From assembly GCA_947629865.1 (NCBI GenBank), contig CANRFJ010000011.1, positions 32,985 to 96,984 on the forward strand: a stretch of 64,000 bases of DNA, written 5' to 3'. The first letter of the stretch is position 1. Each line of letters opens with the position of its first letter. The stretch comes from an uncultured Lachnospiraceae bacterium (GTDB lineage: Bacteria; Bacillota; Clostridia; Lachnospirales; Lachnospiraceae). Both the position numbers and the translations under genes were made by a program. The notes under the pieces were generated by a model. That model saw only the letters and a program-made list of their open reading frames with translations, was not told the DNA's origin and made no database searches. Positions 36,280 to 45,732 of this stretch are shown one piece after another.

Positions 36280-36871
36280 TCACAGCACATCTTCTATATT
36301 CCTCCAGTTCTGGTCGCTCATATCATCCACATACTCCGTATTATCAATGTACAACTCCTCATTGCTGTCACGAACAAATCCCCAATTCAGATTATATTTT
36401 TCCGCATAGGCTTTAAAAGCATTAAATTTATTGCCAACCTGCACATCAATATTTTTACTATGTCCTGCCTATTCTCCACCTTTTGTTTCGATAATCCAAT
36501 TACTTCCATCCTTCATGTAAACAATATGCCATATCCCTTCCCTCCCTATTCGTTGTATCGGAAAAAAGTTTTTATTTAACCGCGGAATAAATACTGCCGC
36601 ATACTCAAGTCCCTTTGCCTGATGTACCGTCATAATACTGACTGCATCGGGTTTTGTATAGGAATTTGACAAATGTCCCTCTGGATAATATCCCGTTGCT
36701 GTATATTTGAAAAACCGGCAAAACATCCGGTTTCGATTTGAGAATATTAACAATACGCCTTGTAACAACACCTGTCTTACCCGCACCAGCACAGGCTATG
36801 ATTTCCAAATCATTATCAATACTCTCAACTGCCTTTTTCTGCATTGCGGATAAACCATCCAGCAAACTCAT
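36280..36871 (-). pseudogene. Composite wreck: UvrD-type helicase ends joined to a restriction-subunit C-terminus
   Basis: From ATG 36871 a frame reads LSAMQKKAVESIDNDLEIIA then CAGAGKTGVVTRRIVNIL, the N-terminus and Walker A of a UvrD/Rep helicase. The frame is lost after about 55 codons. In the next frame VSIMTVHQAKGLEYAAVFIP, a late helicase motif, appears: all central motifs are deleted. The same frame runs into EGIWHIVYMKDGSNWIIETK, hits TAG at 36471, and continues beyond it in frame as GHSKNIDVQVGNKFNAFKAY ... NWGFVRD to TGA at 36280, like the end of a type III restriction (Res) or related helicase-nuclease. Thus two defence-type genes appear fused by deletion and then broken by a frameshift and a nonsense codon. 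Confidence 0.75.
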
Positions 36872-37180
36872 GTATCTTTCTCCCTATCGTACTACAAATA
36901 GTCATTCTATATTAATTGTAATGTTTTTGTAGCACTATTTCACTTCGCAACATTAAAATGAGGTTTTCAACTAATTCTCTTATTATAAACATTATTCCTT
37001 AAATAATAATGACCTATTGTATAGTTTAACATAAAAAGAAAATGAAATAAAGACAAATCTGAACGACAGCATAAATTTACTACTGTAGAATTTAACAGAT
37101 GAAAGTTCACCAACGACGTGACGAATCTGCCACATCTGTACTATATACCACTCTGGCTATTTTTACAATCCCCATATCTG
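36872..37180. other. AT-rich non-coding interval in the island
   Basis: No gene supported. Very AT-rich, with many short homopolymers. It separates the helicase wreck from the ISLre2 remnant. Confidence 0.5.
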
Positions 37181-38290
37181 CGATAAAACCAGGCTTTCTT
37201 TTTGCTGTCTATTGACAGACGGTGCGATATACTTTCCATATACTTCCCTAATTCGCTATAGTTTTTATCTCATATTTCAACATTTCTGATGCACTAATCA
37301 CGTCATTTTCCGCTCCGGTTGCTTTTTGAGTTTTTTCTCTTTCCACTGGGCACATACCAATTCCAACATGTCCACTCCATTCCAATGATACGCCCTTAAA
37401 TGTGACATTTTATCTGTCCCTGTTATGCTCCATTTCATCGGGCGAGAACTCATCCTGTCTGACAGTATATGCTCATATGCCCCTTCGCACTGCATCCTTT
37501 TGCCATCCTCCGCCAGTTTAGCCTTATTTTTATTGCCATCCTGTTTTCCAAAATATAACTTTCGCTTCTTTTAACTCTTTTCTTTCCTGTTTCATTCTCT
37601 GTCAGGCTGTAAATTCCTGCAAAGATATTTTTTAGTTCCTTTTTTTATCCCAGACCGCATTGTTTCGGTTAGTTCCTGCCAAACATCTTCTGCCCTGTCC
37701 ATCAGATGGGATGTTGTGCGAATCAGGTACTGCTGGAGATGAAACTCATCCAGTACATAAGTGACCTCGGAAATCTTTTTCTTCCCTGTTTTAATTCAGT
37801 TCCTGCCGTCACCGTTTAAAAATATCTTCTCTACATGATCTAGGTCATAAATATCTTCCATGTAATATATACTTCATCCCAAAGGGCAGCATTCCCAGAC
37901 TCTCCGGCATAAACCCCACTGAAATAGTGCGCGTTGACCAGGTGGTGTCTCCTTCTCTTCGGATGTTCCTTTTCAATCCCTTCATACACATAGACCAGCT
38001 TTGCTATGGCGCAGTTACTCTTGCATCCCTGTTCGTTTACCTGCAGATTTTCCCCTTTCCTTCCAGAGCTACAGCGCCACATGGTCTTCGTCTGCATCTA
38101 TGTAAAGATATTTGGCTTGTCTCTTTTTATGGACGCATGGTTTTGGCGCCCTACTGAAATCTAATGCATGGATCTTATTCTTTACTGTCTTTGCTGACGG
38201 AAGACTGGATGCTACATTCTTCCCCGGCTTTCCGATATGAGGCATCTGCTACCTCCTACTTGAAAGTTGCCAGATTTTCTTCTACAATAA
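37180..38290 (-). mobile_element. Degenerate ISLre2-family (UPF0236) transposase
   Basis: Fragments of one transposase are readable in order on the minus strand but in shifting frames. RQAKYLYIDADEDHVAL (about 38120) ends at a stop; KLVYVYEGIEKEHPKRRRHH with LVNAHYFSGVYAGE (38097-37840) follows. Then DLDHVEKIFLNGDG and EVTYVLDEFHLQQYLIRT (37850-37700) and SDRMSSRPMKWSITGTDKM with LRAYHWNGVDMLEL (37495-37298). A C-terminal fragment with ESISHRLSIDSKKKAW (near 37220) may also belong. At least three frameshifts or stops make it inactive. Terminal repeats were not identified. Confidence 0.8.
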
Positions 38291-38596
38291 TACTCATCAC
38301 ACAGTCTCCTTTACATGTTTTTCTCACAACTAACATCATAAAGAAAAACTGTGTGATTGGGAAGAAGTTTCGCCTTCTTCCCTTTATTTTTGCCAACTAT
38401 AATTTTACACTAACTGCGAAAAGAGCGGAAAAACCGCCGGAGCTCTTGATTTTCCCGTCTTCAGCCGTTACAATAAAACTGTCGGCGGCAGCAGGCTATA
38501 ACTTATTGAGCGTCAGGAGGAATCGTGCGAAAAATCACGCCGATGCGCTGCTTTTTGCTCGTACTTTTTCCGCTACGCTCCGGAATGGAGGATTAT
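38291..38596. other. Right border of the island and prmA leader
   Basis: Composition returns to the host type at about 38410. No gene is supported. A purine-rich GTCAGGAGGAATCGTGCG (38512-38529) resembles a ribosome binding site with a GTG, opening a frame that runs into prmA, but a second, better spaced GGAGG lies right before the prmA ATG. Confidence 0.4.
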
Positions 38597-39547
38597 ATGA
38601 AATGGATTCGTTTTACACTGGACACTCACACGGAGGCAGTGGACATATTGAGTTGTATGCTGGAGGACATCGGCGTAGAGGGAATTGAGATCGAGGATAA
38701 TATTCCCCTCTCTGCGGAAGACAAGGAAAAAATGTTTGTGGATATCCTGCCGGATCCGGAGGAGAACGACGGCAGCGCCAGAGTACATTTTTACATGGAG
38801 CCAAAACAGTGCAATCCGGAGAGAGTTATGCTGCAGGTTCAGGACATTTTTCAGGAGATAAAACCGTTCTGCAATATCGGGAAGGGAACCGTCGCCCTCT
38901 CGGAGACGGAGGACAAAGACTGGATAAATAACTGGAAAAGGTTTTTCAAGCCGTTCCGCGCGGCTGCACACATCGTCGTCAAACCCACCTGGGAGGAATA
39001 TGAGAGGGAAAATGAGAGCGATATCCTGATTGAGATTGATCCGGGTATCGCCTTCGGCACCGGAGCCCATGAAACCACCCGCCTGTGTATCCAGGCTCTG
39101 GATCAGTATGTGACGTCCGGCGCCTCGGTGCTTGACGTGGGCTGCGGGAGCGGAATCCTCTCCATTGCCGCCCTGAAGCTCGGAGCGGGACACGCCACGG
39201 CAATCGACATTGACGAGACAGCCGTGCGGGTGGCAGGGGAAAATATGGAGGTCAATCATATTTCTCCCTCCCTCTATACCCTCCTGGCGGGGGATTTGAT
39301 CAGCAATCCCTATCTTAAAGTAAAAGCCGGATCCGGACACGACATCATAGTGGCCAATATTCTGGCAGACGTCATTATCCCGTTGACAGGCGTTATCCGC
39401 CCTCACCTGAAAAAAGGCGGGCTGTACATCACATCCGGTATTATTGATACAAAGGAGGACGAAGTGGCTCAGGCGCTCACAGACAGCGGATTTGATATCC
39501 TGTCTGTGGAACGTCTCGGCGAATGGCGCTGCTTTGTCGCGAAGTGA
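38597..39547 (+). CDS. prmA: Ribosomal protein L11 methyltransferase
   Basis: 316 residues from ATG 38597, seven bases after GGAGG (the frame is open upstream to 38525). N-terminal substrate-recognition domain, then the SAM fold: DPGIAFGTGAHETTRLC, VLDVGCGSGILSIAALKLGA and IIVANILADVIIPL, all typical of PrmA. It trimethylates L11. In many Clostridia prmA follows dnaJ; here it is left alone next to the AT-rich island, suggesting the island disrupted an older arrangement. Confidence 0.95.
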   Translation: MKWIRFTLDTHTEAVDILSCMLEDIGVEGIEIEDNIPLSAEDKEKMFVDILPDPEENDGSARVHFYMEPKQCNPERVMLQVQDIFQEIKPFCNIGKGTVALSETEDKDWINNWKRFFKPFRAAAHIVVKPTWEEYERENESDILIEIDPGIAFGTGAHETTRLCIQALDQYVTSGASVLDVGCGSGILSIAALKLGAGHATAIDIDETAVRVAGENMEVNHISPSLYTLLAGDLISNPYLKVKAGSGHDIIVANILADVIIPLTGVIRPHLKKGGLYITSGIIDTKEDEVAQALTDSGFDILSVERLGEWRCFVAK

Positions 39548-39554
39548 AAACAGA

Positions 39555-39605
39555 CGCAGAGAGGCTGCATACCAGTCGCCTGGTACGCAGCCTCTCTGCG
39601 TTTTT
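39555..39605 (+). terminator. Terminator after prmA
   Basis: A long stem: CGCAGAGAGGCTGC pairs with GCAGCCTCTCTGCG (via TACCAG/CTGGTA), then TTTTTC. It may also stop the leftward tRNA transcript. Confidence 0.93.
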
Positions 39606-39633
39606 CTTTAACCCTGCACCCCTTGTGTCGGTA

Positions 39634-39715
39634 TGCGGATAACAGGACTTGAACCTGCACGGGATTCCCCACCAGAACCTAAATCTGGCGCGTCTGCCAA
39701 TTCCGCCATATCCGC
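39634..39715 (-). tRNA. tRNA-Leu (anticodon TAG)
   Basis: 82 bases on the minus strand. The acceptor arm GCGGATA pairs with TATCCGC. The anticodon stem CCAGA/TCTGG encloses a loop TTTAGGT, giving anticodon TAG (codons CUN). A short variable arm and the T-arm GCAGG TTCAAGT CCTGT follow. CCA is not encoded (discriminator A followed by TACC). Confidence 0.95.
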
Positions 39716-39745
39716 AGAATTCCAATTGTTCTCCAGACAGGGACT

Positions 39746-39775
39746 ATTATAGCAGAGAGGTCTTTTCCGTGTCAA
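39746..39775 (-). promoter_or_regulatory. Promoter of the tRNA-Leu gene
   Basis: Minus strand consensus TTGACA (39775-39770), 18 bases, consensus TATAAT (39751-39746), about 30 bases before the tRNA. Confidence 0.85.
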
Positions 39776-39865
39776 TTCTTTTGCGGATTTTCCCGCCGCT
39801 CTGCGCAAAAGATGCGAGACACTGTGGACGATTGGAAAGCGCCGGCTATCCCCGCGCGTATTTGA

Positions 39866-39905
39866 GAGAAAAAGACGGACGCCACAATTTGTGGCGCCCT
39901 GTCTG
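39866..39905 (-). terminator. Terminator after the first GH10 xylanase gene
   Basis: Minus strand GACAGGGCGCCACA pairs with TGTGGCGTCCGTC (one mismatch) and is followed by TTTTTCTC; it lies about 13 bases past the stop codon. Confidence 0.85.
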
Positions 39906-39917
39906 TTTTGTTCCAAC

Positions 39918-42077
39918 TCAGGCAGCTGGTGGAAAAGTCCCTCCGCCAAGTGTTATGAGTTCTTTATAGACGTCTTTGACATCATATTTCCCCTTCAGGC
40001 CGAATATACACGGATCGCCCCAGGATCTCCATGACGTCTGGCTGGATAATCCCCAGAATACCACTGCTGATACGGAATCTGAATTATCCAGATATAACTG
40101 CATCAGATCTTTATAATATTTCGTCTGCTGTGCCATCAGTTCCGCCTTCTTTGCAGGAGTGAGTTGTGCCGCCGCCGAAGACGTTCCTCCCATGGTGATA
40201 TCCAGCTCCGTTATCTGAATATCAAATCCGGCAGCCACAAACTTATCGAATGCCTCTTTGTAAGTTTCAAAAGACGGTAAAGCTGTATCCAAGTGGGACT
40301 GCATACCAACACCCGCGCATATTTTGCCATCGGTATTGCCATCTCCGGTCGTGTTGATCCAGTTGATCAGTTCTACTATCTTATCTGCGCATCCGTCAAG
40401 ATATGTGTTAAAATCATTATAGTAGAGCTTTACGCTTTCTGTCTTATTATATTTTTTAACAATATCATAGGCATATACAAAGGCAGACTTTACATAGGGC
40501 GGCGTAGTATTCGTCATCAGGCTGCCGCTGCCACTGGACTTGATATCATATATTTTCTGCCAGTAAGTCTGATATTTGCTGCCATTTTCAGCGCCGTTAC
40601 TGTGGAAATATTCATTAACGACATCCACCGCATACACGGTATCGGCGTACTCGCTTGACAGGATATGATTCATGACAGATTTTACATAAAATTCAAGTCG
40701 TTTTGTCATGACGTCCTGGCTCACCAGCGCCCCGTCGTCCGAATACCCCTCCTTAAAGAACCAGGACGGCGTCTGTTCATGCCACAGCAGCGTGTGCACA
40801 CGGACTTTGAGATTATTTTCGGCGGCCGTTTTCAAGGCGAGATCGGTGTCCGCAAAATTCAGCGTGGGCACTGTACTCTCCGTATAGCCATCCGGTATCA
40901 CATAATCTTTGGCGGTATCGGATGTCGTAGATACAGTAGTAGAGTTCAAGATTGCATCCGGTTTCATCTCGTTCCCCATCGTGAAGCTTCCATACATATT
41001 TTTAATGTATTCTACCGTCTCCGGATCCTGCAATTCCGACCTGTTCGTGGCGTTGCCGACGATGAATTTATCCTTATATAATTCATTCAGGCTCGTCAGC
41101 GGAATTTTCGGCGCCGGAGCAGATACCAGATCCAGATGAAACTCATCCAGAATAAAGTTGTTCAAAAATCCCTTTGTCTCGAAACAGAGGCCAAAATGCT
41201 TGGAACTGGCAGGCACGCTGAATGTGCCTTCCACTTTAGCCCATGCTCCGTTCCGATCGACCTTTGTGCCCGCATCGATGACATAGATCCATGTCTTTTC
41301 CTCATCTGTGGTCGGATTTTCCACAGCGGCTGTCTCCGTCGTGCAATAGAAAATGTCCGGCAGCTTCTTTGCGTTGACTTCCTGCTTAACCCAGAATTCC
41401 ACATGATAGGAAGCGCTGGGAATTACTGTTCCGGTCAGATCAAGCCATGCGCCGTTCCATGTTTTTTGGCGCCCGCTCACCTTGAGGGCCTTCCCGACAT
41501 ATTTAGCGTCGTCCGTAAGGGAAAATTCCACAGTGCCCCCCTCTGCCTGACGTGTCACAAAGGAATCCCAGTTTTCATCGAAAGAATTGCTGACGATATC
41601 CGCTTTCTCATAGGATGAGGTATCTCTGGGCGGCGGCGTTTCCGATGACGCTGAAGCCGATGGCGCAGCGGGGTTCTGAGACGGTTTCACACTAGGCGCG
41701 GGAGTGGATGTGGTAGTTGGAGCCGTCGTCTCCCCCTTCTTCGGATTCACTGTTATTTTACACTTCAGACTTTTTTTCTTTCCCTTCCGCCTGAAAGACA
41801 CAGAAACCGTAGCCGTTCCTTTCTTTTTGGCATTAATCACCGCACCCAGTTTGCCCTTCTTCTTCACGCTGGCAACTTTGGGCTTGCTTGATTTCCATTT
41901 GACCTTTTTGGCTCCGGAAGCATTTTTAATCTTAATCGTCTTTTTCTTTCCTGCCGTCATGGAAAGTTTAGATTTACTGAGTTTTGGCTTCTTTGCCTTG
42001 GCATCCGCCCCCGCGCTGGGCAGAAGCAGGCTCAGGGACAGAGCACAGGCCAGGGCAAAGGTAATCTGTCTTTTCAT
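39918..42077 (-). CDS. Secreted GH10 endo-1,4-beta-xylanase with Lys-rich Ig-like module and CBM
   Basis: 719 residues. A signal peptide (about 1-27, ending ..PSAGADA) is followed by an Ig-like (Big-type) domain extremely rich in Lys (about 28-113). A Thr/Pro/Ser linker follows, then a jelly-roll carbohydrate-binding module (about 160-320; CBM4/9/22-like, ISSFDENWDSF-type start). The GH10 barrel (about 335-715) holds the acid/base Glu in AVDVVNEYFHSNG and the nucleophile Glu in IQITELDITMGG. It hydrolyses internal xylan bonds outside the cell. A second GH10 gene of the same design is at 58177-60417. The other shared-module proteins lie on both sides, suggesting a xylan-utilisation neighbourhood. 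Confidence 0.94.
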   Translation of the reverse strand: MKRQITFALACALSLSLLLPSAGADAKAKKPKLSKSKLSMTAGKKKTIKIKNASGAKKVKWKSSKPKVASVKKKGKLGAVINAKKKGTATVSVSFRRKGKKKSLKCKITVNPKKGETTAPTTTSTPAPSVKPSQNPAAPSASASSETPPPRDTSSYEKADIVSNSFDENWDSFVTRQAEGGTVEFSLTDDAKYVGKALKVSGRQKTWNGAWLDLTGTVIPSASYHVEFWVKQEVNAKKLPDIFYCTTETAAVENPTTDEEKTWIYVIDAGTKVDRNGAWAKVEGTFSVPASSKHFGLCFETKGFLNNFILDEFHLDLVSAPAPKIPLTSLNELYKDKFIVGNATNRSELQDPETVEYIKNMYGSFTMGNEMKPDAILNSTTVSTTSDTAKDYVIPDGYTESTVPTLNFADTDLALKTAAENNLKVRVHTLLWHEQTPSWFFKEGYSDDGALVSQDVMTKRLEFYVKSVMNHILSSEYADTVYAVDVVNEYFHSNGAENGSKYQTYWQKIYDIKSSGSGSLMTNTTPPYVKSAFVYAYDIVKKYNKTESVKLYYNDFNTYLDGCADKIVELINWINTTGDGNTDGKICAGVGMQSHLDTALPSFETYKEAFDKFVAAGFDIQITELDITMGGTSSAAAQLTPAKKAELMAQQTKYYKDLMQLYLDNSDSVSAVVFWGLSSQTSWRSWGDPCIFGLKGKYDVKDVYKELITLGGGTFPPAA

Positions 42078-42125
42078 CCTGATTCCTCCTATTGATAAAA
42101 TTTCCGTTGATAATAATTTAACCTT

Positions 42126-42163
42126 AGGAAAATACAGAGAAGCCGCAAAGCTTCCCTGTATTT
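42126..42163 (-). terminator. Terminator after the large binding-protein gene
   Basis: Minus strand AAATACAGGGAAGC pairs with GCTTCTCTGTATTT around a TTTGCG loop, then TTCC; located about 25 bases after the stop. It also lies in the 5' region of the downstream xylanase gene. Confidence 0.75.
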
Positions 42164-42188
42164 TTCCATTTCTGATGTTAAGAAAACA

Positions 42189-45100
42189 CTACTTTGCTGC
42201 TGCCATAACTTCAACTTTGGTAATCGTAGTATTCTCAAATTTCGAGCCACCCGGCCCTTTCAAAATCAGTTCTCCCGCATCTGCCTTTGCCGTCAGAGTA
42301 ACGGTCTCATCCAAATTGGCATTGTCACCGTTGCTGACAACTACTACATCACTGTTGTTTCCGTAATTTCCCGCGCTGCTTGTAAGCCAGGTACGGAGAG
42401 AATTTTCAGTTGTACCTCTTGATACACTGCCCGTGATATGAACCTGCAATGTCTCGCCGGTCTTTACGGTAAATCCAAGAGGAATAATGACTGTATCAGC
42501 TGTCGTACCGGTCGTAGCTACAATTCCCGAAGCAGAAAATGTAACGCTTGCTTCGCTGTAGGTATCGTTGCTGTAATTACTTGGATCCAGAAGTCTTCCT
42601 GTCGCAAGATCCAGCGCGGTAGCTGTCGTCGGCAATTCTGAAGCACCGGAGTCCGCACCCCCGCCTACATCCTGATTGGTATACTCCTCGATCTTTACAT
42701 TTTTAACAAGGAATCCGGTATCTTTTGTACCCTTTAACCTTGTCTCACCAAACTTTCCGGCCGGAACGGTAATCTTGGTCTTGATCACTGTCCAATCGCT
42801 GCCCACTTCCTCCTGCACATAGTAATCATTGCCATACTCCTTCATCGTGTTTCCGGGATAGTACTGGCTGTTTGCCAGCGTATTGCTTCCCGAAAAACCA
42901 ACTTGTACCGGTGTGCTGTCCGGAGCCTTTACGGTTGCCTCCACATAAAAGTCTTTGTCGGCCGTTCCCTTCCGGTTATCCAGCGGAAGCGCAATGCCAT
43001 CCCACTCACTGGCGGGTACGGAAGCATATACTTCCGGATCACTCACAAATGTTACATCTTTATCCGCAAGCTTTGCATATTCATTTGTTTCATCCAGCCA
43101 GTTAGACCATCCCAGCAGGACTGTCTCTGCGCCTGTGAAATCCTCGGAGACCGGATAGGTGACAGAATACTCATCCAGTATATCCTTGGCGCCCGCCTCC
43201 GGTGCAAGGAACTTGAAGGATTTGATTTTAAACGTACCATTTTCAAAGTTCTTGTTTGCGCCGATGGAGATATATCGGATCGCGGAGAGATCCCCGCTGA
43301 GTATCTCCGTCTGTGTCTTGTAATCGGAATCCGCATCATGGTCATCCGCCGTACCGGTATCCGTGGAATATTTTCTCAGTTTGGCCTTATCCCACCATGT
43401 ATCCGCCGTGATGTCAAAATCCTTATCCCACAAACCAAATTCAAGACCGCCATCTGACTGGAACACAACTTCCATTTTCGCGTATCCGCTCAGATCCAGT
43501 GTCTCACCCAGATCAATAAAGTATTTTGCATTGTTATTGATCGAGGAGCCCACATAATCGTCGCCTTCCTTAGTGAGAGACGAGATTCCAGCGGTCGACG
43601 TAAAGTCTGCTGCCTTTGATATATCTACTACATAATCCTCACTGACTACGGCCGCATTTTTCAGTGTGACTGTCTTTGTACCGCTCACCTTGCTTCCATC
43701 CTTTGCCGTTGCAATGACGTCTACCGAGCCCTCTGCAACTGCTGTCAGAATACCGGTTGCCGCATCGATGGTTGCCTTGGCCGGATCGCTCACACTCCAT
43801 GTAACGCCCTTCTCAGTGGCGTCGGCAGGTGTGACAACCGCGCTGTACTCGGAAGTGGTTCCCACGGTGACATTATCTGCACCTGTAACTTCAATTCCAG
43901 TGACCGGAACCTGTTTGTCCGGTTTCTTAATCAGTGAAATGTCGTCAATATACCATGTAACCGTACTGTCCGGATCCGCCGGATTAGACGGCTTGCTATA
44001 GCTTGCTCCAACTACCATATCAAGAGAGGATAATTTCTTCAGATCATCTGACAGGAATTTATTGAATGCCAATTCTCTCGTAGAGAATCCAACTGCCGGA
44101 TCATCCTCATAATACTTGAATCCAGCCGATTCACCCTGGCTTGTCACTGTGGGCATCTGGCTGAGGCTGGCTCCCACATCATCCTTGGCAGTATTGTCGC
44201 CCAGCGCCATGGATTTATCAACCCAGAATTCATAATATTTTGCATTATCCGGATTCTCTTTCGTCTTCTCATTGTAAGTGTCCTCATTTGTAGAGAACGC
44301 ATACTTATAATTCAGCGTGCCCTTCTTTGCAAAATATGCGCAGACCGTCTTATAAGTGTAGTCGGATGTCGGGCCGGCAACAACACGAAGTTTTACATAT
44401 ACGCCCGTGTAGTCATTCAGTGTCTTTCCGGCAGGAAGGTCAAAGCTTAAAACAGGAGCAAGGTCATAACCATGCGGAATTACCTTCAGACACTTATTGG
44501 CGGAGTTCTCCGGATCAGTAACTACCTGCATTACATCCCCGTCTTTGCTTATATCACGTCCGGCGGCAGTCCAGTTGTTCCAGTTCGTGCCGGCCGTTTT
44601 GTCCTCGAAGTTCTCAATCATCTCCACTTCGTCTGAGGAGAACGTCTTCGGTGTCGGCGCCGGGGTGGTGTAAGTGCCCATCGGCTTAACTGTCACCTTG
44701 ATTTTAGCCTTTTTGCCACTGCCGTCGGCAGCTTTTACTGTGATAGTAGTGGTACCGACTTTTTTCGGAACAATTGTGTTGGCCACTACGTTGGCAACAG
44801 CACCCTTGCTGGACGAATAGGTAACTTTTTTATAAGTAGGCTTTTTCGGGGAGTAGATCGTCTTGAGGGAAATTTTGTCCATACCCAGTTCCAATGTGAC
44901 AGAAGCTGATTTCTTCTTGGTGAACACAGTTCCCTTATTAACCCATTTGCTCCGCTGAACAGTAGAAACCTTACCATAATTGGCGCTTGTCTTGTCCACA
45001 TTTGTAACCTGCGTATAATAAAATTCCTGCCTTGTCTTAGTTCCGGTAACTTTTATAGCAGTGATCGGTTTGCCAATTTTCACCTTAATCGTGGCTTTTT

Positions 45101-45446
45101 TCTTTTTGTTCGATTTGCTTTTTACCGTGATTTTAGCAGAACCCTTTTTGGCAACTGCCTTTACAACGCCTTTTTTCGAGACCTTGACAACCTTTTTGTT
45201 GCTGGACTTATAAGTCACCTTTTTGTTCGAGGCCTTCTTCGGCAACACAGTAACGCTCAGTTTCTTTTTCTGTCCCTTTTTCAGAACGAGCACTTTACCA
45301 GTGTTGATTTTGACCTTTGTAACTTTTGTCTTTTTCTTTGCATCTGCCGTATTGCCGGAAACCAGGCATGAACTTAATACCATAGCGGATGCCAGAACAA
45401 AAGTCACAACTTTTGTCATCCATGTTTTTTTGAAATTCTTTTTCAA
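42189..45446 (-). CDS. Large secreted multi-domain binding protein (Big domains and jelly-roll modules, no catalytic domain seen)
   Basis: 1085 residues. Signal peptide (about 1-36). Two Lys-rich Ig-like modules follow (about 37-125 and 135-255), then a carbohydrate-binding-like jelly-roll (about 275-510). A classical Big2 domain comes next (about 515-600; VPVTGIEVTGADNVTVGTTSEYSAVV, split at GAD). Further binding-type modules follow (LDLSGYAKMEVVFQSDGG; YVEATVKAPDSTPVQVGFSG; a C-terminal beta module). No hydrolase active site was found. Probably a surface adhesin or polysaccharide-capture protein. The module around 620-760 resembles one in the deacetylase at 48735. Confidence 0.82.
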   Translation of the reverse strand: MKKNFKKTWMTKVVTFVLASAMVLSSCLVSGNTADAKKKTKVTKVKINTGKVLVLKKGQKKKLSVTVLPKKASNKKVTYKSSNKKVVKVSKKGVVKAVAKKGSAKITVKSKSNKKKKATIKVKIGKPITAIKVTGTKTRQEFYYTQVTNVDKTSANYGKVSTVQRSKWVNKGTVFTKKKSASVTLELGMDKISLKTIYSPKKPTYKKVTYSSSKGAVANVVANTIVPKKVGTTTITVKAADGSGKKAKIKVTVKPMGTYTTPAPTPKTFSSDEVEMIENFEDKTAGTNWNNWTAAGRDISKDGDVMQVVTDPENSANKCLKVIPHGYDLAPVLSFDLPAGKTLNDYTGVYVKLRVVAGPTSDYTYKTVCAYFAKKGTLNYKYAFSTNEDTYNEKTKENPDNAKYYEFWVDKSMALGDNTAKDDVGASLSQMPTVTSQGESAGFKYYEDDPAVGFSTRELAFNKFLSDDLKKLSSLDMVVGASYSKPSNPADPDSTVTWYIDDISLIKKPDKQVPVTGIEVTGADNVTVGTTSEYSAVVTPADATEKGVTWSVSDPAKATIDAATGILTAVAEGSVDVIATAKDGSKVSGTKTVTLKNAAVVSEDYVVDISKAADFTSTAGISSLTKEGDDYVGSSINNNAKYFIDLGETLDLSGYAKMEVVFQSDGGLEFGLWDKDFDITADTWWDKAKLRKYSTDTGTADDHDADSDYKTQTEILSGDLSAIRYISIGANKNFENGTFKIKSFKFLAPEAGAKDILDEYSVTYPVSEDFTGAETVLLGWSNWLDETNEYAKLADKDVTFVSDPEVYASVPASEWDGIALPLDNRKGTADKDFYVEATVKAPDSTPVQVGFSGSNTLANSQYYPGNTMKEYGNDYYVQEEVGSDWTVIKTKITVPAGKFGETRLKGTKDTGFLVKNVKIEEYTNQDVGGGADSGASELPTTATALDLATGRLLDPSNYSNDTYSEASVTFSASGIVATTGTTADTVIIPLGFTVKTGETLQVHITGSVSRGTTENSLRTWLTSSAGNYGNNSDVVVVSNGDNANLDETVTLTAKADAGELILKGPGGSKFENTTITKVEVMAAAK

Positions 45447-45732
45447 AATTTTTACCTCCTATTAGTTTTATTTTTTATAATACACTGACTGTTCACCTTC
45501 CAGAGCAGTCAGATATATTAACTTCATTTCTGTAAAAAGAGGATGCTTTACATTCAAAATCTGCAAGTCGTTATGGGGGATTAAAGTGCAGTTATCTTAT
45601 AGGTAGGTACAATTTCTCCTGTTTCTGCCCTTTGCCGTTATATTTGTGTCATATCCGTGGCATAATATTTCTGTAAATTTCAAACTGCAAACAGTAAAAT
45701 AGTTTTTATCCACATGAGAAAGGACTGATAGT
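45447..45732. other. Divergent intergenic region before the integrase
   Basis: Carries the leader of the leftward binding-protein gene (AGGAGGT just before its ATG) and, on the minus strand, a 7-bp stem CTGACTG/CAGTCAG (about 45487-45515). It also has the left copy of the 20-bp repeat and a DnaA-box-like TTATCCACA near 45706, just before the integrase start. Confidence 0.4.
45645..45664. repeat. Left copy of 20-bp direct repeat flanking the integrase
   Basis: TGTGTCATATCCGTGGCATA matches the right copy at 46798-46817 at 18 of 20 positions. It lies 68 bases before the integrase start. Possibly a recombinase binding or attachment core. Confidence 0.5.

Noticed and set aside
38525..38596. Longer start for prmA at GTG 38525
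   Set aside because: The extra 24 residues are not PrmA-like and a better spaced GGAGG precedes ATG 38597.
39477..39949. Minus-strand frames over the tRNA-Leu gene
   Set aside because: The peptide MAELADAPDLGSGG-type is a well-known artefact of translating tRNA genes.
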